Part shown: piece by piece, positions 56,600 to 64,000 of the stretch
Position numbering within the stretch: the stretch's first letter is position 1
Layout: each line of letters starts with the position of its first letter
Origin: an uncultured Eubacteriales bacterium
GTDB taxonomy: Bacteria; Bacillota; Clostridia; Oscillospirales; CAG-272
Length of the DNA stretch: 64,000 nucleotides
Reading direction: 5' to 3'
NCBI GenBank assembly: GCA_934446065.1
Contig: CAKSDP010000009.1
Location: 1 to 64,000 of the forward strand
Made by a program: the position numbers and the translations under genes
The notes under the pieces: generated by a model
The model's input: only the letters and a program-made list of their open reading frames with translations
What the model was told of the DNA's origin: nothing
Database searches by the model: none

Positions 56600-58213
56600 T
56601 CAGCCTACGGCTTCGGTTTCGGATGTACGGCCGGAGGAGTTTCCGTCAAACTCCACCATCTCTTTATCCGGCACATACTCATAGCACTTGACATCGACCT
56701 CGGTGAGCTTGCCGTCTCTGTACACGGTGAATTTCAGAGTATCACCGACGGAGTGAGTTTTGATGAGCGCCTTGAGCGTGGAGAACGATGTGATCTCCTC
56801 GCCGTCTACCGCGACGATCCTGTCGCCATACTTCAGGACGTTCTCGTTGTAGCCCTCATACAGCTTGCTTACATAAAGTCCCGTGGACTGGCTGCGGAAA
56901 TATCTGTACGCGGTGTATGCGTCGTCGGCTTCATAGAATGCCACTCCGATGTACGCCTTGCCCGTCACATAGCCGTTTTCCATGAGCTTCTTTGCCACGT
57001 CATATGCACCGTTTGCGGGGATCGCAAAGCCGAGTCCCTCGATACCGGAGCCGGAGGACTTCGCATTTACGATACCTACAAGCTCGCCCTTCATATTGAA
57101 CAGGCCGCCCCCGGAGTTACCGGGGTTTATAGCCGCATTGGTCTGAAGCAGATTCATCGTCGTTCCGTCAACGCTGATCTCACGGTCAAGCGCACTGACG
57201 ATACCGTTCGTCACAGTTCCGCCAAGCTCGCCGAGCGGATTTCCTACCGCAATGACCTCCTCGCCGACAGCAAGATTATCGCTGTTGCCGAACACGGCTG
57301 CGGTCAGCTCCTCATCGGGAGTGATCTTGATCACGGCGATATCGGAATCCGAATCCCTGCCGACAAGCGTCGCATCGTATTCCTTGCCGTTTGTAAGTCT
57401 TACTTTAATGGTGTCCGCCACGCTTGACGTTGAGCTGTTCACGATAACGTGGTTATTTGTAATAATGTAGCCATCCTTCGATATGATGACACCGGAGCCT
57501 GCGCCGTCGGTGACGTACTGGAAGAATCCGGTCACCTGAAACTCGGTCGTGATCTCGACTACGGAATCCTTTACCGCGCTCGCCACTGCCATATATGTGC
57601 TGGTGTCGCCGGTCGAGGACACAAGGCTGTCGGTGTTGACGGTGCGCTCGACCACCGTGGACGATCCCGAGGGGATCACGGTACTGCCGCCGTTTTGCGA
57701 CGAATAGAGGTACGCGCCGCCGAATCCTGCCGCCGCAGAGAAGAGGATGCACGCCGCGCAGGTGATGGCAAGTGCCGCCGCAGATACGCCGCGACGTGCC
57801 TTCTTCTGCTTTGCGGGAGGAGCGGGCGGCTCGCCGAACGGAGGTCTGTGATCATGCTGGGCATCCGTGCGGAGCGGCGCTCCCGTGTGGGGATCGAATC
57901 TCGGTCCATTTGACAGCGGCTCACCCGTCTGAGGATCAAACTTCGGAGCCGGGTCCGCGTTCAGCGGCTTGCCGGTGTGCGGATCAAAACGCGGAGCGTC
58001 GTTTCTCGGATCAAAGCTGCGGCTGACGCCGGAGAAGGTCTCGCGTCCGTGCTCGCCCATCTGTGCGCCGTTCATGCTGTACTCGCCGCCGTTCTGAGAG
58101 GCGGTCGGTGTCTCGGGAGCACCTGTGCTCTCGGCGCGCACGTCATCCGTTCTCTCTGCGTTCTCGGCGCCTTCATTTTTCTTTTCATCAAAATCATTGT
58201 AATTGTTATTCAT
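56600..58213 (-). CDS. HtrA/DegP-type serine protease with PDZ domain
   Basis: Membrane-anchored quality-control protease. 537 aa. Layout: acidic, low-complexity cytoplasmic tail with four FDP-type repeats (three read FDP.TG.PL; about residues 66-115), one membrane helix (about 140-165), a Ser/Thr linker, trypsin-like domain with the triad in ITNNHVI (His), DSDIAVIKI (Asp) and NPGNSGGGLFN (Ser), and one C-terminal PDZ domain. The catalytic domain faces outside. I chose ATG 58213; 27 nt upstream is another in-frame ATG with no better ribosome site. The four-repeat tail is discussed in the findings. Confidence 0.93.
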   Translation of the reverse strand: MNNNYNDFDEKKNEGAENAERTDDVRAESTGAPETPTASQNGGEYSMNGAQMGEHGRETFSGVSRSFDPRNDAPRFDPHTGKPLNADPAPKFDPQTGEPLSNGPRFDPHTGAPLRTDAQHDHRPPFGEPPAPPAKQKKARRGVSAAALAITCAACILFSAAAGFGGAYLYSSQNGGSTVIPSGSSTVVERTVNTDSLVSSTGDTSTYMAVASAVKDSVVEITTEFQVTGFFQYVTDGAGSGVIISKDGYIITNNHVIVNSSTSSVADTIKVRLTNGKEYDATLVGRDSDSDIAVIKITPDEELTAAVFGNSDNLAVGEEVIAVGNPLGELGGTVTNGIVSALDREISVDGTTMNLLQTNAAINPGNSGGGLFNMKGELVGIVNAKSSGSGIEGLGFAIPANGAYDVAKKLMENGYVTGKAYIGVAFYEADDAYTAYRYFRSQSTGLYVSKLYEGYNENVLKYGDRIVAVDGEEITSFSTLKALIKTHSVGDTLKFTVYRDGKLTEVDVKCYEYVPDKEMVEFDGNSSGRTSETEAVG

Positions 58214-58397
58214 AAATAAAACCTGTCCTTTCCGACTCATCGTCCGGTTTTTTATTTTCTGACATGATTATATCGGCCGAATGTGACGGTTATTTGAAGA
58301 CGTGGGGATTTTTAATTGAAATATAGCTTTTATCCGTGTGAATCCCGTAAAAACGGGACTTTGGGAACGAAAAGTTAATAAAATTATCAAAATACTA
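58214..58397. other. Divergent intergenic region htrA-secG
   Basis: AT-rich; contains a TATAAT-like -10 on the minus strand near 58270 without a good -35, probably the htrA promoter, and a small ATCCCGT/ACGGGAC hairpin near 58345. No gene seen. Confidence 0.4.
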
Positions 58398-58426
58398 TTG
58401 CTTTTTTGCCCGGCATATGCTAAAAT
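58398..58426 (+). promoter_or_regulatory. Promoter of secG-rnr
   Basis: TTGCTT (58398-58403), 17-bp spacer ending in TGC, TAAAAT (58421-58426); extended -10 type. Confidence 0.65.
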
Positions 58427-58513
58427 GTGTAAGCGTGAACGTTTTTCCGCTTTATTTTTGCGGATTTTTTTAAGAAGGAAACTTACATAACATAAAATTC
58501 GGAGGTATTTTCA

Positions 58514-58912
58514 ATGCAAACACGTGACATAGTTCTCGGCATTATACTTATAGTGGCGTCGATCTTCCTTATCGTTGCAGTCCTTATGCAGCACGGCAAG
58601 AGCCACAACCTTTCCGGTACGATCGCCGGAGGTGCTGAGACCTTCTTCGGCAAGAGCAAAGCACAGACGATGGACAAGAAGCTGTCCCGTATCACAACTG
58701 TGATTGCAATAATTTTCGTAAGTCTCGTCCTTGCGGTTTATCTCATGCAGGACACGAAGGACACCAGCGGACGTAAAACCACCGCTACCGCATCTGTTAC
58801 AGCAGCGGTAAGCGACACGGTCACGACAGATGATGTCTCGAGCGATGCTCCCGAAACAACGGACGCCGCTCCCGAAACGACCGTCGCTGCAGCTGAAAGC
58901 ACAGCAGAATAA
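58514..58912 (+). CDS. secG: SecG, preprotein translocase subunit with extended tail
   Basis: Small membrane subunit of the SecYEG channel. 132 aa. Two helices with the SecG core: ILIVASIFLIVAVLMQHGK and the loop NLSGTIAGGAETFFGKSKA, followed by the second helix. Ordinary SecG is about 75-80 aa; here about 45 extra residues, rich in Thr, Ala, Ser and Asp/Glu, follow the second helix. GGAGG precedes the ATG. It is upstream of rnr, a common pairing. Confidence 0.92.
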   Translation: MQTRDIVLGIILIVASIFLIVAVLMQHGKSHNLSGTIAGGAETFFGKSKAQTMDKKLSRITTVIAIIFVSLVLAVYLMQDTKDTSGRKTTATASVTAAVSDTVTTDDVSSDAPETTDAAPETTVAAAESTAE

Positions 58913-58919
58913 AAAGAGA

Positions 58920-58957
58920 CAACCGCTTTTGTGATACGCAAAGGCGGTTGATTTTTT
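58920..58957 (+). terminator. Terminator between secG and rnr
   Basis: CAACCGCTTTTG (58920-58931) pairs with 58939-58950 (one G-U), followed by ATTTTTTAT. rnr must then rely on read-through or its own promoter. Confidence 0.7.
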
Positions 58958-59003
58958 ATAAAACAGGCATATTAATATAAACAGGATGACCGAAAGGACA
59001 TAT

Positions 59004-61133
59004 ATGGCAGGAAAATCAAGAAGATCAAAAAAATCGAAGAAAAGCCCGGCTGCGGCAAACGCAAGGCGGAATGCGGCTGCAATGGGCAAGAAGGCGCGCC
59101 GCAGCCGCTCCTCCGCGCGCGCACGCTCCCATGAGCGCGATCTCGGCAATGCCGCAGAATACACATTCTCCGGCAGCGGGTCGGCATTCGGATTTGCCGT
59201 TCCGGCGGACGGCGGCGAAGATTTGTTCATACCGCCGCAGCTCACGATGGGTGCAATGCACGGTGACAAGGTATTAGTCCGTCGTATCCGCGAGGGTGAG
59301 CGCTTCTTCGGCAAGGGCAACGAGGGCGAGGTCGTGGAGATAGTCGCACGCGGCTGCACCGAGGTTGTCGGCACACTCCACCGCGCGGGCGATATGATCT
59401 ACGTTGCGCCGGACGAAAAGAAGATCGGCGCCGCAGTCGAGGTCGAGGATTCCGTATGCGACATCGCGGACGGCGACAAGGTGCGCGTGCGGATCGACGC
59501 ATACCCGGACGAGTATCGACGCAGGCAATACGTGCGGCGCAGACGCTTCGCCGGCAATGACGGAACGCCCGAGGCGGTCGCCGCCGGATGCGTTATCGCA
59601 AACTACGGTTCCGCCGAGACGAAGGACGCAAACTACCGCGCGATCCTCGACGCCGCCGGTATCCCGCAGGTGTTCGGCGATCCGGTGATCGCCGAAGCGG
59701 AGCGTGCCGCAGAGGAGGTGCTCCTTCCCAACGGAAGACTTGATCTCCGCGGCGACATAATATTCACGATCGACGGTGCGGGGGCGAAGGATCTCGACGA
59801 TGCGATATCGCTCAAGCCCGACGGAGACGGCTATATCCTCGGAGTTCACATAGCCGATGTGTCTCATTATGTAAAAGCAAACGGCGAGGTTGACCGCGAG
59901 GCGTTCTCGCGTGGAACCTCCGTTTATTTCGTTGACAAGGTCGTGCCGATGCTGCCGGAGGTGCTTTCAAACGGCTGCTGCTCGCTGAACGCCGGTGAGG
60001 ACAAATACGCCCTCTCGGCAATAATGACGCTTGACGCCGACGGAGAGATCGTCTCCGCGAAATTTGCAAAGACGATCATTCGCTCTGCGGTGCGCGGCGT
60101 GTACAGCGAGGTAAACAATGTGCTCGCGCACGGCGAGGAATCAGAATATTTTGAGAAATATTCAGCTGTATACAGCACACTCACGCTCATGGAGAAGCTG
60201 TACCGCGTTCTCGACGCACGCGCACGAAAAAAGGGCGCAATGGAGCTTGACTCGCGCGAGGCTGAGATCCTGCTCGGCGAGGACGGAATGCCGTGCGAGA
60301 TCAGAGCACGTGAGCGCGGCACGGCAGAACGGCTGATTGAGCAGTTCATGCTGCGCGCAAATGTTGCGGCAGCGACATTCCTGCGCGATCACGGAGTCTC
60401 CGGGGTGTATCGCATTCACGAGGATCCCTCGCCGGAGAAGATGGGCGCGCTCGCGATATTCTGCCACAACATGGGGCTTGACGTATCCGGAATATGCAGT
60501 ATTTCCGACGGGGCGGTCGCCGAGCCGGTACACAACGTAACACCCGCCAAGCTGTCCGCCGTGCTTGACGAAGCCAAAGAGGCGGGGATCGGTGACATCG
60601 TCTCCGGCGTAATGCTGCGCTCTCTGATGAAAGCAAAATACGCGCCGATGCCGTCGCCGCACTTCGGTCTCGCGGAGCCGCTGTACTGTCACTTCACATC
60701 CCCGATCAGGCGATATCCCGACCTGTTCGTACATCGCGCAATATCGGCGGTGCTCGAGGGTGGCGGAAGCATTCCCGGCAGCGCCGAGGCAGCGGAAAAC
60801 GCAACCGCCACCGAGATCCGCGCGGTCAACGCAGAACGCGCGATCGAGGATCTCTACATGGCGCTCTATATGCGCGAGCGCATCGGTGAAGAATTCCCGG
60901 CGATCATCACGTCCGTCACCGGCTTCGGCATCTTCGCCGAAACGGATGAACTGTGCGAGGGTCTGATCCCCGCATCAACGCTCGGCGACGATTACACCGT
61001 GAACGAAGCCATGTACACCGCAACCGTGCGGCGCGACGGACAGGTGCACAAGTTTACGCTCGGCGACAGGATAAAGATCCGCGTGACCGACGCATCTCCC
61101 GCACTCGGCAAGGTCACATTTGCCATGGTTTGA
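59004..61133 (+). CDS. rnr: Ribonuclease R
   Basis: Processive 3'-5' hydrolytic exoribonuclease of the RNase II/R family. 709 aa. Layout: short very basic N-terminus (Lys/Arg/Ser/Ala), cold-shock OB domains (about 50-200), RNB catalytic domain with IDGAGAKDLDDAISLKPDGD (metal Asp cluster), VSHYVKANGEVDREAFSRGTS and HFTSPIRRYPDLFVHRAI, and a C-terminal S1 domain (FGIFAETDELCEGLIPAST). It lacks the long Lys-rich C-terminal tail seen in E. coli RNase R. I chose ATG 59004 (MAGKSRR), 5 nt after AAAGGA. In many Firmicutes smpB follows; it does not here. Confidence 0.95.
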   Translation: MAGKSRRSKKSKKSPAAANARRNAAAMGKKARRSRSSARARSHERDLGNAAEYTFSGSGSAFGFAVPADGGEDLFIPPQLTMGAMHGDKVLVRRIREGERFFGKGNEGEVVEIVARGCTEVVGTLHRAGDMIYVAPDEKKIGAAVEVEDSVCDIADGDKVRVRIDAYPDEYRRRQYVRRRRFAGNDGTPEAVAAGCVIANYGSAETKDANYRAILDAAGIPQVFGDPVIAEAERAAEEVLLPNGRLDLRGDIIFTIDGAGAKDLDDAISLKPDGDGYILGVHIADVSHYVKANGEVDREAFSRGTSVYFVDKVVPMLPEVLSNGCCSLNAGEDKYALSAIMTLDADGEIVSAKFAKTIIRSAVRGVYSEVNNVLAHGEESEYFEKYSAVYSTLTLMEKLYRVLDARARKKGAMELDSREAEILLGEDGMPCEIRARERGTAERLIEQFMLRANVAAATFLRDHGVSGVYRIHEDPSPEKMGALAIFCHNMGLDVSGICSISDGAVAEPVHNVTPAKLSAVLDEAKEAGIGDIVSGVMLRSLMKAKYAPMPSPHFGLAEPLYCHFTSPIRRYPDLFVHRAISAVLEGGGSIPGSAEAAENATATEIRAVNAERAIEDLYMALYMRERIGEEFPAIITSVTGFGIFAETDELCEGLIPASTLGDDYTVNEAMYTATVRRDGQVHKFTLGDRIKIRVTDASPALGKVTFAMV

Positions 61134-61157
61134 CGGCAGTCCCGAACAACGCAAAAT

Positions 61158-61191
61158 AAAAAGGTGGGATCTCGTAGATCCCACCTTTTTT
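61158..61191. terminator. Bidirectional terminator between rnr and the oxidoreductase gene
   Basis: A perfect 15-bp stem (61158-61172 with 61176-61190), CGT loop, A-run before and T-run after. Confidence 0.9.
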
Positions 61192-61200
61192 GTTGCCATA

Positions 61201-62433
61201 TTATTTTCCTGCCCACTGAGCCTCTGCGGCAGCCATATCCTCCTCGGAGGGAGCATACGGGATCGAGGAGCAGCGGATATCGACCTCGCCGTTCTCGTCC
61301 GGGAACGGGGAAACGCGATCATTCTCGTAAAGCTTACGATCCTCCTCGCGGCGGAAATCGGGAATGTCATACGCCATATTTCCGTTGAGGATGCTGCGCC
61401 AGCCGAGGATTGCAACGGATGCCATCGCGGTTGCGCGGTATACGTCCCAATACGGTGCTTTTCCTTCCTCGAGAGCCTTTACAAAGTAGTAGACTACCCA
61501 GAAATCGCTTCCGCCGTGACCTGCCTCCTCGGCGTACTTGCCGAGAGCCTCATCCGGCCACTCGTAATCGTACTCGCCCTCGTCGTTTTCCACGTCATCG
61601 GGCTTCGTCCACGAGTTGTACGTAATGCGCATCTTCTCGGTCGTGGGGCTGATCTCCACACCGCCGCGGGTGCAGCACAGCTTATAGTGCGAGCCGTGGG
61701 GTGCGAACATCGACCATCCGTTGATACGGAACACCGCATCGTTGTCCGTCTGAACCATGATGATCGCAGCAGCGTCACCGGTGTTGAGCGCTGTTCCCTT
61801 TGCGACCTCGGGAGCGAACGCCGCCATAGCCGTAACTCTCTTGGGCATACAGTCGGTCATCTGCATTATGGGTGCGAGTGCGTGAGTGGTGTAGTATGTA
61901 CGGGGGGTCCAGTTTCTCCAGTGGTACTTGTACGGAGCGAGCGAATTCTGCGTACCGGGATCCATCGGATGAACGTACTCGCCCTCGCCGTAGACGATCT
62001 TGCCGAGCTTGCCGGATTTGTACAGCTTCTCCATCGCAAGATTTGCCTTCTGGTAAGGATAGTTCTCAAGAAGTCCGTAAATCTTTCCGGTCCCCTCTGC
62101 CATGCGGCACAGCTCTACGCCCTGAGCCATAGTGACGTTGCTGATGGTCTCGCTGAGCACGTGCTTCCCCGCACGCATTGCCTTTACCGCAAACTCTGCG
62201 TGCTCGCAGAAATAGTTTGCGAGAATGACGGCGTCCATGTCGTACTTCAGGAATTCATCGTAATCCGAGAAGAACGGGACCTCATTCATATCGGGGTTGT
62301 AGTACTTTACGTCGTTTACCTTCGACTCTCTCTTTTCGCAGAAAGCAACGACCTCGGCGCCCGATGCCTTGAGTGCTTTGATAAAGCACGATCCGCGACC
62401 GCCGCCGACGATACCGAATCTAAGTTTTGCCAT
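61201..62433 (-). CDS. Gfo/Idh/MocA family oxidoreductase
   Basis: 410 aa, second member of this family in the window and only distantly similar to that at 22348. Seen: Rossmann start FGIVGGGRGSCFIKALKASG, DAVILANYFCEHAEF, HVLSETISN in place of the usual EKP motif, then a large alpha/beta domain with GEGEYVHPMDPG and a Tyr/Trp-rich substrate region. Replacement of EKP by SET means the canonical catalytic Lys is missing or shifted, so a dehydrogenase or a glycosidase-like (Gfo-type NAD-dependent) activity are both possible. It has its own promoter and terminator; monocistronic. Confidence 0.8.
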   Translation of the reverse strand: MAKLRFGIVGGGRGSCFIKALKASGAEVVAFCEKRESKVNDVKYYNPDMNEVPFFSDYDEFLKYDMDAVILANYFCEHAEFAVKAMRAGKHVLSETISNVTMAQGVELCRMAEGTGKIYGLLENYPYQKANLAMEKLYKSGKLGKIVYGEGEYVHPMDPGTQNSLAPYKYHWRNWTPRTYYTTHALAPIMQMTDCMPKRVTAMAAFAPEVAKGTALNTGDAAAIIMVQTDNDAVFRINGWSMFAPHGSHYKLCCTRGGVEISPTTEKMRITYNSWTKPDDVENDEGEYDYEWPDEALGKYAEEAGHGGSDFWVVYYFVKALEEGKAPYWDVYRATAMASVAILGWRSILNGNMAYDIPDFRREEDRKLYENDRVSPFPDENGEVDIRCSSIPYAPSEEDMAAAEAQWAGK

Positions 62434-62478
62434 GTTTCTACCTCTTTGATCGCGCTGTATAACAACGCCTTTTTGTGA

Positions 62479-62507
62479 ATTTTAACACATAGCGCGTGAT
62501 ATTGCAA
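62479..62507 (-). promoter_or_regulatory. Promoter of the 61201-62433 oxidoreductase gene
   Basis: On the minus strand TTGCAA (62507-62502), 17-bp spacer ending in TGT, TAAAAT (62484-62479). Confidence 0.65.
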
Positions 62508-62644
62508 CAGTTATTGAAAAATTCGCCTCCATAAAATGCACAAACAAACGCTGCGGTTTTTGTGCAGAATACCCCCGCGCCCTGTTTTTCGGTGTGAATA
62601 TCATTAATTTCTTTCACTTCGGCGCTTATTATTCAACTTTATTC

Positions 62645-62673
62645 TTGCATATGCCTGAGCTTTGTGTTAAAAT
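62645..62673 (+). promoter_or_regulatory. Promoter of ackA
   Basis: TTGCAT (62645-62650), 17-bp spacer ending in TGT, TAAAAT (62668-62673). The divergent 62434-62715 region holds these two promoters and no gene. Confidence 0.7.
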
Positions 62674-62715
62674 GAACATATATTTCAAATTTTCTGTCAA
62701 GGAAGGACTACTTCA

Positions 62716-63927
62716 ATGAAAATTCTTGTTATCAATGCGGGAAGCTCGTCCATCAAATACCAGCTTTTCGATATGACGGACAACTCTGTTCTCGCAAAAG
62801 GAATGTGCGACCGCATCGGCATCGACGGCGGCAATTTCAAGCACACAGTACCCGGACGCGATACTCACAAGGTCGATATTTTCATGGCAAACCACGGCGA
62901 GGCAATAAAGCTCATCACCGATACACTTGTTGACCCCAAGCTCGGCGTTATCTCCTCCATGAGCGAGATCGCGGCGGTCGGCCACCGCGTTCTTCACGGC
63001 GGTGAGAAATTCTCCGGCTCCGTCATCATTGACGAGAAGGTCATCGAGGCGATCGAGGAGTGCTGCGAGCTCGGACCGCTTCACAACCCTCACAACCTCA
63101 CCGGAATCCGCGCTTGTGAGAAGATCATGGGCAACATTCCGCAGGTTGCGGTATTCGACACCGGATTCCACCAGACCATGCCCGACTACGCATATCTCTA
63201 CGCTCTGCCGTATGAGTATTACGAAAAGTACGGCATCCGCCGCTACGGCTTCCACGGCACGTCCCACAGATATGTCACTCTGCGCACCGCAGAGGTTCTC
63301 GGAAAGCGTCCCGAGGAGCTGAAGCTCGTGACCTGCCACCTCGGCAACGGCTCGTCCATCTCCGCAGTTGACGGCGGCAAGTGCCTTGACACCACGATGG
63401 GCGTAACCCCTCTTGAGGGTATCATGATGGGTACGCGCTGCGGCTCCATCGACCCCGCGATCGTTCCGCTGATCATGAAGAAGGAAAACATGACTCCGGA
63501 CGAAGTTGACTACATGATGAACAAGAAGTCCGGTATTCTCGGCGTATCTCAGACCACGAGCGACAACCGCGACATCGAGATGGGCGCAAAGGCGGGCAAC
63601 GAGCGCTACAAGCTCATCGAGTCCATGCTCTGCCACCAGCTCACCAAGTACATCGGCGGATTTGCTGCTGCAATGGGCGGTGTTGATGCTATCGTATTTG
63701 CCGGCGGTATCGGCGAGAACAACCCGCAGTACCGCACAAGAGTTGCGGAGAAGCTCGGATTCCTCGGCGTCAAGATCGACGAGGCAAAGAACGCAGAGGC
63801 TGTTCACGGCGTTGAGCTTGACATTTCCGCTCCAGACGCTGCCGTGAAGATGCTCGTCATCCCGACCGATGAGGAGCTTATGATCGCGAAGGATACATAC
63901 GAGCTTACCCACGATCTCGTAAAATAA
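62716..63927 (+). CDS. ackA: Acetate kinase
   Basis: Converts acetyl phosphate and ADP to acetate and ATP, the energy-yielding last step of acetate fermentation. 403 aa. Seen: VINAGSSSIKYQLFDM at the N-terminus, GHRVLHGGEKFS, FDTGFHQTMP, RYGFHGTSHRYV, CHLGNGSSISA, and FAGGIGENNP near the end; all acetate-kinase signatures. GGAAGGA lies upstream. pta, the usual partner, is not adjacent; it may be elsewhere. Codon use is strongly biased, fitting high expression. Confidence 0.97.
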   Translation: MKILVINAGSSSIKYQLFDMTDNSVLAKGMCDRIGIDGGNFKHTVPGRDTHKVDIFMANHGEAIKLITDTLVDPKLGVISSMSEIAAVGHRVLHGGEKFSGSVIIDEKVIEAIEECCELGPLHNPHNLTGIRACEKIMGNIPQVAVFDTGFHQTMPDYAYLYALPYEYYEKYGIRRYGFHGTSHRYVTLRTAEVLGKRPEELKLVTCHLGNGSSISAVDGGKCLDTTMGVTPLEGIMMGTRCGSIDPAIVPLIMKKENMTPDEVDYMMNKKSGILGVSQTTSDNRDIEMGAKAGNERYKLIESMLCHQLTKYIGGFAAAMGGVDAIVFAGGIGENNPQYRTRVAEKLGFLGVKIDEAKNAEAVHGVELDISAPDAAVKMLVIPTDEELMIAKDTYELTHDLVK

Positions 63928-63958
63928 TAAACGCCTGTACAATATAAGGAAAGATATT

Positions 63959-64000
63959 ATGGGATACAGCACCGACCTGCCGTGGATCGAGCGGCGCGAG
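63959..64000 (+). CDS. Partial CDS at the window edge, unknown
   Basis: The first 14 codons (MGYSTDLPWIERRE) of a gene running out of the window. AAGGA lies 8 nt before the ATG, and it follows ackA by 31 bp with no terminator, so it is probably co-transcribed. Too short to identify. Confidence 0.55.
   Translation, partial: MGYSTDLPWIERRE

Noticed and set aside
62713..63972. 419-codon minus-strand open frame opposite ackA
   Set aside because: Antisense shadow of a strongly codon-biased gene; no ribosome site.

Overview
This window is chromosomal DNA from a Gram-positive, low-G+C-lineage (Bacillota/Clostridia-type) bacterium, although the sequence itself is fairly GC-rich by eye. The evidence is a complete ctsR-mcsA-mcsB-clpC operon with CtsR operators, HPr kinase, an mraZ-led division/cell-wall cluster, a SleC-like spore-cortex protein pair, lipoproteins, and three secreted dockerin proteins, with no outer-membrane genes. 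Dockerins together with SleC-like genes suggest a gut Oscillospirales-like clostridium, but that placement is inference. There is no rRNA, recognisable tRNA, CRISPR array, prophage or IS element; it is mostly housekeeping DNA with a few accessory patches.

Layout. (1) 0.1-2 kb: Na/phosphate symporter with a PhoU tail. (2) 2-17.3 kb, minus strand: the dcw cluster mraZ-rsmH-ftsL-like-PBP(PASTA)-murE-murF-mraY-ftsW-murG-ftsQ-ftsZ, then wecB. murC, murD and ftsA are absent. (3) 17.6-22.1 kb, plus: an odd winged-helix regulator, thiI, and the nucleoside-salvage genes deoC-deoD-deoB, ending at a 137-bp hairpin. (4) 22.3-24.5 kb: a Gfo/Idh/MocA dehydrogenase and a sugar-phosphate isomerase-like TIM barrel, followed by nested inverted repeats. 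(5) 24.8-31.1 kb, minus: vanY-like carboxypeptidase-hprK-lipoprotein, rpsO-pnp, and a TauE/SafE transporter split into two half-genes. (6) 31.4-38.2 kb, plus: ftsK, a DJ-1 family protein, 5-formyl-THF cyclo-ligase, a CPBP protease, and mltG with a repeated cytoplasmic tail. (7) 38.4-41.8 kb: a lipoprotein preceded by a perfect-consensus promoter, a 15-codon ORF and a stem-loop; divergently, a three-gene SleC-like cassette. (8) 41.9-46.6 kb, minus: clpC-mcsB-mcsA-ctsR. (9) 46.7-51.6 kb, minus: a three-gene dockerin operon behind one promoter with a palindrome. (10) 51.8-58.2 kb, minus: amino-acid ABC transporter, two-component system, HtrA protease. (11) 58.4-64 kb: secG-rnr, a second Gfo/Idh/MocA dehydrogenase (minus), ackA, and the first 14 codons of another gene.

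The genes connect mainly through the envelope: peptidoglycan precursor synthesis and septation (dcw), glycan termination (MltG), D-Ala trimming (VanY-like), cortex lysis (SleC-like), chromosome pumping (FtsK), and proteolytic quality control (ClpC/McsB, HtrA). Most operons are bounded by clear hairpin terminators. Many promoters are near-consensus sigma-A sites with exactly 17-bp spacers, so transcription units can be drawn with some confidence.

All family assignments come from reading motifs in the translations; no database search was run.
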